Origin: Spisula solida
Taxonomy: Eukaryota; Mollusca; Bivalvia; Venerida; Mactridae
DNA: 64,000 bases
Assembly: GCA_947247005.1 (NCBI GenBank)
Contig: OX365956.1
Location: forward strand, 14,032,089-14,096,088
Direction: 5' to 3'
Positions within the stretch are counted from its first letter, which is position 1, and each line of letters opens with the position of its first letter. Shown here in pieces: positions 1 through 10,405 of the stretch. The notes beneath the pieces are model-generated. The model made no database searches, was not told the origin of the DNA, and saw nothing but the letters and a program-made list of their open reading frames with translations. The position numbers and the translations under genes were made by a program.

Positions 1-1691
1 CTTTCATATTGCATAATAACGAAATAAAAGTTCGGTTGTTTTGTACCAACGGGTGCATTACGAATTATTAATAATAATAACAATAATAACACTTATACTA
101 ATAAAGACTTTATTTTACGAGGAAACTCATTTGACAATTAAATTAAATGGCATTCTTCTACGAGGTCCTCAACAATAAACAGTTGAACAAGAACACTAGT
201 ACCTAAAATGAAAAAAGCATAATGGCAATTTCACGATGTGTTTCTGTGCTAAATATATAACAGTTTTGAAGTAAATACAAATGTACTTACGTTCTAAAAC
301 GCTATTATTAACGAGTGTGACTGAGACGGAGGTTTAAAAGAAGCTCGTTGTGACATCTCGTTCCGCTTGCGTCAGTAGGCCATGTACATGTATATATAGC
401 GCTATGACAACTGTGACATCATGTATTTTGAAAGTCGTCATAATCTATGTAACGTTACATGAATAATAAAAATGTAATTTGAGTATTAAAATTCTTGTAT
501 TTCATTGTTTTTACTTAAACGAATTCCAAAAATATTGAAGCACACCTGAAGTCTGTATTGGTTACAGGCGAATTTGGCAAGGCCTGTCAAGAGATAAATA
601 CGTTTCTGTCGTCGGTACATAACTCGTGTTAACTTCAGTCAGCAAAGCTGTATGTGATGAGGATTGATCATAATTACCCTCTAAACAAAACAACGATCCA
701 AAAGTCATATCCGAGTCTTGAGGCTGTCTTTACATTTGTTGACTGGCTACCTAACGTTGCGCTACCTAATATGTTGTTGTTCATGTATTAAAGTTAGACG
801 TCTAAAACCTGAAACAAATGTTGTCCTTGTTGTAATTATTTAATTGACCTGGTGTTAATGCGACTGACATAAAAACGTAACGCGGCAAGTATATTTAGAA
901 CCAAGTGTTATAGCTAGCCAAAGGCTTGGGTGCGGTGCACCATTGTCGAAGGCTCGAATCGGAACGTGTTCGTTTCGATAGGATGTTTTAGAGACACATT
1001 GGAACCGTCAATTGGCTCATTGACCAGAACATGTTTGTATTCATTTTGATAAGACATTATGTCACTTCGCCATAAGTTTAACGTGAATAAATATGACGTC
1101 ATAACAAAAGAACGACTGGCCTTAAGATATATATAAGATAACAACAACGTTACAAACGGCGAAGAAAGTTGACATTCCACGACTTCCTATTTAAGGTACA
1201 AAGAACTTTATTCTTTAACATTAACAATCAGTTGATGGATTTGAACGTATATCCACGAACACGTGCTATTATGACGTCACGCGGTACAACGCCTTGATTG
1301 ATAATAATTGACATTTTTGTGCGATAATTGTGAAAATGTAATGCGGTTACCGTGCCGCACCACATCGGTGCACTAACTTATGGCTGGTACAGGTTTTAAT
1401 TAATCAGAACATGTAATTAATTGCTTTACAAAACTTGTTTACCTCAAACAATTATTCTTGCACAAAATATTTGTGAAATTCGTTTTTTTTAATAATTTGC
1501 AACATGATTATGACGTCATAATTCCGATTAACCAATTAGATTACTTGAATTTTAATATCATTTAGTCTCATTTTTCTGTAAATTATGTTGCGGTTTTGAA
1601 CTATCCCAGATAAAAACAGATAACAACAATTAGATATACATATAGAAGAACACACATACAACTGCAATAAATATTATTAGAACATAATCGC
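1..1691. other. intergenic, no supported gene
   Basis: AT-rich sequence without a convincing coding region, RNA gene or recognisable transposon. An 88-codon open frame on the minus strand (914-1180) begins with a hydrophobic stretch but has no supporting context, so I do not call it. Confidence 0.5.
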
Positions 1692-2130
1692 ATGCGCTGC
1701 ATCAATTTACGTCCTCGTAGTTATAATACACTTGCTGAAAACTACAATGGTCCAACCAAATTGCACGATATGAATGCCCCAAATCGAAATGTCTTTGTAT
1801 TAAATGTGTCTGGTTACTTAAAGTGTGACACTGAGGTTAAACGATGCACTTAAATTATTAGATAGTAACTGTAAAGTTCTAGGTAACTTACTGAAGGTAT
1901 TAAAGATGTTGAAGGCCTATTGGCGAGAGAGAATAAATTAATTCTAGAAGACATTGACAATAAAGTGCAGATGATACGTCAGGCCTTGAATGAGTACGTT
2001 GAAAATATTCAATCGGATTTAAAAAAGTCGATTTGATCGAAATGTCACTGAATGCTTGTGCGAGTTTGAATCATTTATGCAATACGTAATTTATCCCTGG
2101 TGCACATTATATGTTTTGAAGTTGCAAGTA
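1692..2130 (+). pseudogene. degenerate coding remnant with coiled-coil-like segment
   Basis: Three open stretches lie head to tail in different frames. The first (1692-1853) is a 53-codon frame from an ATG, ending in a C-x6-C pair (CDTEVKRC). The second (about 1888-2035) is an acidic/Lys/Leu-rich, helix-prone stretch containing GLLARENKLILEDIDNKVQM and ending at TGA. The third (about 2034-2130) reads DRNVTECLCEFESFMQYV after a one-base shift. The compositions are protein-like and each frame takes over where the previous one closes, which suggests one former gene broken by frameshifts. The helical segment could resemble a TRIM-type coiled coil, but I do not recognise the family. Alternatives are a few small unconnected exons, or chance. 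Confidence 0.3.
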
Positions 2131-2315
2131 GAAACATAAAGTGTGAAAAGCGACAACAAGACACACTTCACGCGCTATCTTTCCATTTTAAAAATAAAAT
2201 AACTCGTATAAGTCTTTCGTGCTCCGCAAAGTTAGGCTTGGCGCCGTGTAATATGGGTTCAAATCCCACTGTATGTGCAAACTATTGAACTGTAAATGTC
2301 GTATTTTTATTTCAG

Positions 2316-2383
2316 GATAAGAGACAAGATGAATATTGTAACAGTACTGGGTGTCGCCCTGTGTTTAGCGGCTTGTGAAGCAA
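2316..2383 (+). CDS. secreted-protein gene, exon with signal peptide (coding from 2329)
   Basis: A pyrimidine-rich acceptor (tatttttatttcag) ends at 2315, so 2316-2328 looks like the end of a 5' UTR and an upstream non-coding exon probably exists. The ATG at 2329 follows GACAAG. The exon encodes 18 codons plus one base and ends at a consensus donor GTAAGT at 2384. Read through the donor, the frame closes at TGA within 18 bases, which supports splicing. Confidence 0.7.
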
Positions 2384-4500
2384 GTAAGTGTAATTTATGA
2401 TAAATAGCATCGTTACTAAGGACACGTTTGAGTAGATTCGATTTATCAAAATTAGGCACTTAATTATGGTGGCTGATTTATGCCATGTCGTATATTCGCA
2501 TTTTCGCCAAAACTTTGTCGTATCTTAGCATTATTGCATTTTCGCTTTGTTGGGGCGGAAAAGCGAAAGTTCGACATTACATTAATCAGCCTTCATAGTT
2601 AATTGAAGACGTCAATGTACGAGTAGCGTCATTAACCTTACGATTAAAATAACAATTATATGACTAGGCATGCTTTCAGCGAAGTTTAGACAATGTTACA
2701 CATTCCCTTGCATTGCATTCCATTAGAACTACAGATAATTTCGTTTGATATGATCTGATATACTCTTGCATATTTTGCAATAGTGTGACCTTTGCATGAT
2801 ATACTAGTACAATATGTTTATTTAATGGACGTTATTTGGCATTCGTAACAAGACTTAGTATGGACGGCAATGTTGTCCAATATTGTATTTGCACGTTGTG
2901 ACAGCACATACTCAATTGTCTTAGATACCACTTAATTGTGTTCGTGCATATCATAGTTAACACATGAAGACCGATAAGTAGTCGTTTGTGTCATAACTTT
3001 CTATCCCTTGTAGCATTGTTACAGCGGAAAAGAGTACACTAATTATAACTGCAAAACTGCATTCCAAAGGCGTAAAATAACTGTATTTACTACACTGGGT
3101 TTGGCGTGTTGACCACTTCTTATGTTAAACTATAATAGAAAATAGATACAGCACAAACCCTTTGATATTGATTTAACGTTATTACGATGATCTTCAATGG
3201 TTTCTTCGACGATATTGCAATCTCATTTTGTTCTTGTTACCATGTGACATTATACGTACTTCATTTACATCCGAGTATGTAAACTGTTAATGTTTGTTTC
3301 TTGTTATAAAATTAGTCGTCAAATCTTCGATTTTGTTACTAAACACATAATAATTCATCAAATCTTCCTGCCAATTCGGCTATGTTACTAAATATAGAAT
3401 TATTTATCAAATCTTCCTGTCAGTTCGATTATGTTACTAAATAAAAGCCTACTAAATATAGAATTATTCATCAAGTCTTCCTGTCAGTTCGATTATGTTA
3501 CTAAATATAGAATTATTCATCAAGTATTTCGGTCAATTCGATTATGTTACTAAATATAGAATTATTCATCAAGTATTTCGGTCAATTCGGTTATGTTACT
3601 AAATATAGAATTATTCATCAAGTCTTCCTGTCAATTTGATTATGTTACTAAATATAGAATTATTCATCAAGTATTCCGGTCAATTCGAATATGATGCTAA
3701 GTATAGAATTATTCATCAAGTCTTCCTATCAATTCGATTAATGATACTAAATATAGAATTATTCATCTATTTCAGGACTAGATGCTGCTGGCATGAGGAA
3801 AGCATTAAATATGAGTCCGCTATTTTCTCATAGCAGAGAGAAACCGGCTATGGTACCAATGAATGTCAACATCCATTTACCAGTGGGCTCAGACGACATC
3901 GGAGTTCCTGTAGCCCCGCCCAGAAGACGGACTAGACCAGCAAAAGCGGAAAGTAAAGGAATGGGTGGGAAAATGGGAGGGGTTGTGAAACATCAGAATC
4001 GTAAAGATAGACCTATTGCCGCAGGAAAACCTCTCCATCGTCGACAGGTGTTGGGACAGAAAGCACCCATTGCTAGGGGACAGATTGATCGTCCAGTGAT
4101 GCGAACCGCTGCAAGTAAGCCGATAAACAACAAACAGGCCAACAATAACAAATCAGCCTGCTCTTTCGAAATACCACCCTTCCTATTACCTAATCCCAAC
4201 CCAGAGGATCTTATCAATCTTAGATGTCCATCCTTCCTGATCCCTAGCGAGAAAATCAACCCTAACCTAGGGGGTCTGCTGGTCGAACACTGGTTAAAGA
4301 TACCTGCATCACCTAAATCAAGTAGGAAGACATTGAACAATGTCAGGAATCAAATATCCCAAGTCGAATTTGAACAGAAGTGCCTCGTCCCAGCTCTCCG
4401 TGCTTATGTTGCGGGCGGACCCGCATGTCAACAATCACGTTTGCTGACCGTGTATCTGGAATGGCTGCTCTACCTTAGACAAAGGCTGTTCAATATATAA
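2329..4500 (+). CDS. secreted basic four-cysteine protein, family unknown (2 coding exons)
   Basis: Joining 2329-2383 to 3776-4500 gives 259 residues. Residues 1-18 form a textbook signal peptide: short N-region, hydrophobic VTVLGVALCLAAC core, then small residues before a likely cut after Ala18. Residues ~25-140 are strongly basic and low in complexity, with Pro/Arg/Lys/Gly/Met and multibasic sites at about 68-70 and 106-108 that a proprotein convertase could use. The C-terminal ~115 residues look like a folded domain with four cysteines (147, 169, 221, 236) and a hydrophobic helical end rich in Leu/Tyr/Trp. There is no membrane segment after the signal peptide, so secretion is inferred. I do not recognise the family; a processed peptide precursor, a matrix protein or a small cytokine-like ligand are all possible. 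The splice phase is consistent (codon 19 = A|GA). Confidence 0.72.
3313..3772 (+). repeat. 49-bp minisatellite in the intron of the secreted-protein gene
   Basis: About nine units share the core GTTACTAAATATAGAATTAT followed by TCATCAAGTCTTCCTGTCA. The array becomes more regular towards its right end and the last unit merges into the splice acceptor of the next exon: the unit's TTCATCAAGTATTTCGG resembles TTCATCTATTTCAG at the junction. Confidence 0.9.
3776..4500 (+). CDS. secreted-protein gene, terminal coding exon
   Basis: The acceptor ATTCATCTATTTCAG ends at 3775. The frame entered with the single base from the previous exon reads RLDAAG and then runs 235 more codons to TAA at 4498-4500. 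This is the longest non-repetitive open frame outside repeats in the first half of the window. No AATAAA lies within 200 bases downstream; the first clear one is near 6588. Confidence 0.72.
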
Positions 4501-5790
4501 TCGACTATATACACAAATATGTGAATAATTATCTGTGATATTTGTATAAATTATTACTACATAGAGAGACAGACAGACATCCGTCGGGTTCTGTAAACAT
4601 CGCCGTCAATACCACAACTGGTACCTTGTAGTGTCATGAAATAGGACGTATGTCAAACAATGATGGTCTAGTAAATCATGGAAAGTTATACTCCATGACT
4701 AAATATATAGGAGTCTGCATATTTGTATTACTAGTATAAGATTTATTTGGAATTTGTTCGAAATAATCCAATGAGTTTCTATCTAATAGACCTGCGTGTA
4801 TACATAGGCTACACTTTGTATTTTGTCTCTCATAAACACCGTACAAGTACTTTGATTTAGGGAAGGCCATACGTAACGTTATTGTTAACAACGTTCAAAA
4901 TGTACGTATTTTTGTTGAGGTCCTTAACATCAAAGTCACTATGTACAGTTTCTTGAACGGGGTGCAAGAGTTGTACGAGTTGGTTGGGCCAGCCACCATG
5001 TATAAACTGTAAAATAATTCGCAGCAAAGACGAAAAAAGTTACACTGAAACCTCGTCGCCTACTGATTGTTTGAACACATAGCAATGGAAACACGTGTAG
5101 TATAACATTGAAATATGGAGTGTTGGGTTGTTGTGACATAATAGGCTGAGAAGATATGAGAAGATGAGATCACTTCACATGCAAAGTGATTTCTTGTGCT
5201 AAAGGCTTAGAGTAGAGTTTGTATGTATGAACTGATTGTAAGACGTTCCTTTAAGGATACACTAGCTGATACCAGCTTGAATTATACGACACGCTTTGCT
5301 GTCGTGAACAATGGAGTTATTGTATAACAGTTACTGTATAAAAACATGTCATGTAAGCTTCTTTTAGACGTTTTTGTGGGATAACTGTTGCTTATTTATA
5401 GTCTCATTTGCATCTGGAATTCATTGTGGGCGACTGGCTTCCCTGCTTAGCATTTAAACAAACACATATTTTCAATGAATAATTAGAATATGAAAAATGT
5501 GTTCTGCCAGTATCGACATTTTTGTTTCTCCTGTTGGCACACTTCAAGTACGAATTATTTAAAATTGACTTAGTTACTTACAGAACATCCGAAGGGTAAA
5601 GTGACAGTTTTCGGTACCTCTTGGCATTTGCCGTCACACTTTTTGTCAAAGGTAATTCGAACATGACAGGCTTGTGTCAGAATACTCACGATATTTTATT
5701 TGACATTAAAGTAAGATTTAATTTAAACATGCATTTAGTAACGAAACTTCAACTTATAGTCGTCAATTATGTTTTTTTTTTCATTCATAT
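4501..5790. other. 3' flank of the secreted-protein gene
   Basis: Probable 3' UTR followed by AT-rich intergenic sequence. Short open frames on either strand (for example 4676-4891 and 4939-5139, minus) show no protein-like features. Confidence 0.4.
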
Positions 5791-5798
5791 GATAGCAT

Positions 5799-5858
5799 TT
5801 CCTGATGAAGGCAAAATGCCGAAACGTTGATAATAAAGTTAATTAATTTCAACGCGTG
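5799..5858 (+). ncRNA. hammerhead-ribozyme-like motif, probably from a Penelope-like element
   Basis: CTGATGA (5802-5808) is followed by a small hairpin GGC-AAAAT-GCC, then GAAAC (5821-5825). The next bases can form a perfect 6-bp stem CGTTGA / TCAACG around an AT loop. CUGANGA-stem-GAAA-stem is the hammerhead core, and such motifs are known from Penelope-like retroelements. Two defects are visible: one extra A before stem II, and C instead of U immediately after the stem III closing strand. The copy is therefore probably inactive. No Penelope reverse transcriptase is seen nearby. Confidence 0.45.
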
Positions 5859-5869
5859 TTGTTGCTGAC

Positions 5870-7260
5870 ATTTATCTTTATTTGGTATAACCTATAGAAT
5901 ACTAATTATTACATCCTACAGTTTTATTTGCTATGCAAGGGATTTGTTAAGTAGATCAGCAACCTAGTCCATTGAATTTCATTACTGCCACATGCATGTT
6001 TAAACTCTCGACTTAAGTTACAAGAGGGTGTTTACAGTTTCTTTGGTAGTTGACTTTCGAACTTGACGAATTGTCCGTTTTCATAAGCTTGATAAAAATT
6101 CGTGTTTTTCTGACGGCAATGACCGTATGTGTGCGCCACCGAGTATGTATTCAATCGATAATCCACCATCAATCGATCCGCAACAAGGATACACTTTTCA
6201 TAGGAAAGTCATTTTTGGTCATACATGTACGTTTGTTGTTATTTCAGACTGTATGATTTATATTGTTTCGTATTGTTTTTTGCCTGAGATAGACTTTTCG
6301 TGTTTCTTGTTGGTGCCAAGTGTAAATTTATAAAATATGTTGTATGTAGTGTACATAACTACTCAAAACAGAGCTTTATCTAATGTATACATGGTTGTGC
6401 TATGTCCTGTTTCTGTGCACCACATATATTGTTGGTTTAAATAACGACACGTGGCGTAATTAAGTAGATGACAAAGTGAGTGCGTTGTATACGTTTTATG
6501 GTAAAATTTATTAAATGTTAAATGTTCTTAAATGTGCTTTATGCTAATTTAATTATATTTCAGAATGTTTTAAATTGTCATTTATGAAATAAATTCAAGC
6601 GAATATCTTTATATACATTGAATTATGTCTTCATGTCGTTAAGTATGTGTATGTAAGTTATTACTTGTTTCCTCAACTTTTATTGCTACAATAACAATAA
6701 ATATTTTAATCAGAAACAGCTTGTCATCTTATGAATACCGGTAATTAGCGAATTATTAATTAGCTAACTCCTTACAGACACCTGTCAGTGTACATGTCGG
6801 TTTAACGACATTTAACCGTGCTGGTTTGAAGCGAACCCTGGATTGGTGATCTTAGCATTTAAGTCGTTTTTAACCGTTTGTTAATTATTATATAAATAAC
6901 ACATGGCTGCGAAGGTGAGAGTAAATAATACCAACCCGAGAATAGTTATATCACCCGAACAAAATTACAAGCATTTTACAAAATAAAATATCAACAAATG
7001 TAGGCCGTTATACAATCGGCGTCTAATGACTTGATGGTTAAATTGACAAGATTTACTAAAAATAGCATGTGTAATATACACAATTATATAAATAGCATAC
7101 GGATACTCTCTAGCAGGGTGTTTTCCGAACTCCGAATAGTATATATTTCTATGAATAGATCAGCCTCGTTTTTGCTATATAATCGAACAAAATATCACAT
7201 AGTGATCGAACACCCGGCAGGTCTATAGGGAAAGTACATTGAGAGGTCACGTGAGGTATA
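5870..7260. other. intergenic, AT-rich, no supported gene
   Basis: No coding frame above background. The segment at 7032-7065 (AAATTGACAAGATTTACTAA...) recurs near 22468, so it belongs to a dispersed repeat. Confidence 0.4.
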
Positions 7261-7265
7261 ATAAA

Positions 7266-7500
7266 AATTCTAACACGATCTGCGGATTAATCCATTAAAT
7301 ATAGAGCAGACCTGGCCATGTTCTATTACCCCCATAAAACATGGTATCAAATTGGCTGTTACTATTTACGCCCCGTATCACGTGACCTATTTATGAATGA
7401 ACGAATGTAAACTTTATAGTAAATCTTCAACGAAACGCGATAACAAGGCAAGACGCACGGGTATCCAGTGTTACAGCTATGACGCATCTATTTTTAGAAA
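7266..7500. repeat. dispersed repeat, copy 1
   Basis: Shares long stretches with 22267-22530, including CTAACACGATCTG, TTTACGCCCCGTATCACGTG and ACTTTATAGTAAA in the same order. Both copies adjoin the AAATTGACAAGATTTAC segment, though on different sides, so the element has been rearranged. Confidence 0.75.
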
Positions 7501-7795
7501 CTCCAATATAATCTCGAAACTAAGTTTCATAAAAACTTCTGATAATCAATTCATTTATATTTTTCATTTCATTAAATAGCTACCCTATACTCGTGTTATT
7601 AAAATTGTTTCAATGTTTAAAATGTGTTACATGTATTTTCTTCAGAAAATTACGAAGGTCGTTTTCATTAACGAGGGAGGTAATTGTACCAGCTAATAAG
7701 CCACTCAATTTCAGCGTGGAATTATGTTAAATGTCAAATGGGTGAAAATGGAATGCGCGCAGTTAAATAGTGCGGTATATTATCGTATTTAGAAT

Positions 7796-7962
7796 CGAAA
7801 TAAAAACTCTGTTCTTGTATTTTGTCGGTGAATAAAACACGGGCACTCGTTCGGATGCGGAAAATTAAATCACTCGTGCTACGCATTTAATGTTTCCGCA
7901 TCCGAAATCCTGCCCATGTTTTATTCACCGACAAAATACGCGAACAGATTTTTGTTTCTTAA
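7796..7962. repeat. near-perfect palindromic hairpin element
   Basis: Inverted arms of ~70 bp. TATTTTGTCGGTGAATAAAA (7819-7838) pairs with its complement at 7918-7937, and CGGATGCGGAAA pairs with TTTCCGCATCCG closer in. The inner ATTAAAT...ATTTAAT also pairs, leaving a loop of about 14 bases. Length and symmetry fit a MITE or a solo long-hairpin insertion. There is no coding capacity. Confidence 0.85.
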
Positions 7963-8109
7963 TTATATCATAAACGGTACCACGAATAGCGATCCACAGT
8001 GTTTTACCAGTTTTATACTATCAGTTAGTCAAGCGATTTCTCAACCAGAAAAAGACATGATCTATCGATGCCAAAGTTCTAACGTTCTGTGCAACTTGGG
8101 TCTCACCTG

Positions 8110-9080
8110 ACATTGGTAGAAGTATCACTTGCATGAAATCAACGGCTTACCCGACTGACCTTATCCTAGATGTTTTAAAACCAGAAACATCTTAATTTGT
8201 TTGTTCTCGAATGTCTAGATGTCCTTTAATGGGGGGGTTAAGAAATTATAGTTTAGGATGTGGGAAAATATCCGCAAACCGCAGGCCATGTTTCAGCGAT
8301 GTACTGTATATACATTGTAATATCTATCAACTCGAGTAGGTCCTTCGACCACAGAAAGACGTCCAACTGACTGACTGCCAATAGTAACAGTTGATATATG
8401 TGGTAAATTGTCTGTGGGACATGAATGAGGTTTGTTGCACTGTAAAACGTTTAAGCCCTTAGTGACATGTGTCGCTGTCCGTACCTGCAAGGCGAAAGCA
8501 CTATATAATAGTTAGCCTTCTTCTATGTGCTTATTGTTCACTATACAACATATGTTTAAGAAAAAAATGCAAAACTGGGTCATATTGTAAGACTGCATGC
8601 TATTCATGTTTGCCAGTTAACGCATGCTCAGTGCTTCTTATGAGCATATTTTCATGTAAATCGGAAGTGGTCATGTTGACCAAAATGAAGTTTAAAAGGC
8701 TTGTTTATCCATAAGTAAAGAGTAGTTTTCGGACAGTTTTTTCTTGTTTTCTCAAAATATTGATTTTGTACTTACGACCTTCTAATTCGAAGCCAGCGAT
8801 TTGCACATTACTACTAGTATGGTTGTATCCGCCAGATGGTCGTTTTACACTGCCCCCCGTATTTCATCTGCTGCAATCGCAATATTATCATTGTTTTAGA
8901 GCGTTTAATACATCAACAGTCAGAGCCTCGAGCAGCAATAATGAGGACGAATTTCATCACCCGATTACCATCGGATAATTTAGTGGATCTTTCCGTGTGA
9001 TTTCCGTAACAATTACCGATAGTGAGTGACCACAACCTAAGATTACCGTACATGTATTTACAAAAAGGTAACATTACTTT
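8110..9080. other. intergenic, no supported gene
   Basis: Contains only short open frames with biased, non-protein-like composition, and nothing recognisable as a repeat by eye. Confidence 0.35.
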
Positions 9081-9086
9081 GAAAAT

Positions 9087-10060
9087 TAAAATTTGGAGAA
9101 ACATATGTAGCAGTATTGGGAATGTTGACAGTTTCTGGAACTACTTGAATGCGGATTCACATAGCAGCCTAAAGGCGGTTCAGGTTGTATTAAGAAATGG
9201 GCAATGGTAGTAATGAGAGGCTGTCGCCTCCAAAAACAGAACCTATGTCCACGTACAGCAGCCGTGGTCCAGTGGTTAAAATGCTGGATTTGTATCCGGT
9301 AATTCATGAACATTTGACTACAATGTCGATTTTCCTCCACATGTGGGGAAGTTGACGGCTCCTTGTAGAAGGGTAAGTTAGTACCGGTTGGAATACAGTC
9401 CACGATAACTGGTTAAATGACTCGGCCCCTGTAACGTAACATGTAACTGAAAGTAGTTGAGAAACGGTATTAAGCCCAAATAAACAAACAAACAAACAAA
9501 ACGAAAGATGATGATAAGTAATGCGTGTAATTAAGGCTGTCTACCTACATTACAAGTACGTCATATACTGTTAGAGAGTCAACACCTGGCGTGTATATTT
9601 CTTTTTTAACAATGCGAAAAAATGTAATTCATTGCATGAAGTTAATTATTTGTAGACATTTTCATGTTGTATAAATCAATCAGTTTATGCAGATGAAATT
9701 AATGTAATTATGCAAACTGCCAGCAGTGACTTACAGTCATGTTTACAGATTACAGACAAAATTAACATAAATACAAATGTGATAAATTATGTAGTGAATA
9801 CATCGTTATTTATCGTTCTGTTTACGAAATTGTTTTGTTTTCTTTGTGTTTAGCGCCTGGTTTTTCTTGATACATCTTTAACCATTATAAAATGCGATAT
9901 ATGTTGACGTAACTAGTTGGGAGGCGTTAGCCTCTCTATACTACCATTGCCTATTTCTTAATGCAACCTGAACCGCCTTTAGGCTGCTATGTGAATCCGC
10001 ATTCAAGTAGTTCCAGAAACTGTCAACATTCCCAATACTGCTACATGTATTTTATTCAGT
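9087..10060. repeat. inverted repeat with ~140-bp arms enclosing a SINE
   Basis: The left arm (about 9090-9225) and right arm (about 9915-10060) are reverse complements. Matching landmarks are GTTGACAGTTTCTGGAACTA and its complement, and CAGCCTAAAGGCGGTTCAGG and its complement. The inner end of each arm is itself a small hairpin (GAGGC-tgtc-GCCTC). The intervening ~690 bp hold a SINE and AT-rich sequence. Confidence 0.8.
9255..9500 (+). mobile_element. tRNA-derived SINE with CAAA tail
   Basis: Starts with a pol III A-box-like segment (CCGTGGTCCAGTGGTT). A body segment CCTCCACATGTGG...GTAAGTTAGTA recurs at 38911-38965. It ends ATTAAGCCCAAATAAA followed by repeated ACAA units. Head, shared body and simple-repeat tail are the layout of bivalve tRNA SINEs. 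The B box is degraded. Confidence 0.7.
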
Positions 10061-10373
10061 ATTGAATGTACATTCATGGATATATAAATCAGCATGTATA
10101 ATAAAACAATGTATACATACATGCATTTATAAATAACCACGACAGGCACACCAACCATTATATAGGTCGTCTTGGACATGTGTTTAGTCCGGGTGGACAT
10201 ACACGGTGTGTGGGCACATTTGACCAGTCACTAATTAATCCTCGTGTGTTTTCGTAATTATACCTTAAGTATGTTTTGATTATTTAAAATGACAACTCTG
10301 ATTGGACAAGGGATAAGCACGAATATTCAAGGATGACATGTTAATTGTGCTAACCTATATATATACGAGGGTC

Positions 10374-10405
10374 ATTCAATAAATTCGTAGACTCTGTTCA
10401 GCATT
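10374..10405 (+). mobile_element. solo mariner-like terminal repeat
   Basis: Just after a run of TA, the sequence reads ACGAGGGTCATTCAATAAAT followed by TCGTAGAC. This is the style of a mariner/Tc1-type terminal repeat. No matching opposite end or transposase is visible, so this is a remnant at best. Confidence 0.35.

Noticed and set aside
914..1180. 88-codon minus-strand frame beginning with a hydrophobic stretch
   Set aside because: No recognisable domain, no flanking exon signals, and AT-rich composition; chance cannot be excluded.
2215..2285. tRNA-like T-arm (GGGTTCAAATCCC)
   Set aside because: No matching D-arm, anticodon arm or acceptor stem can be folded around it; at most a SINE remnant.
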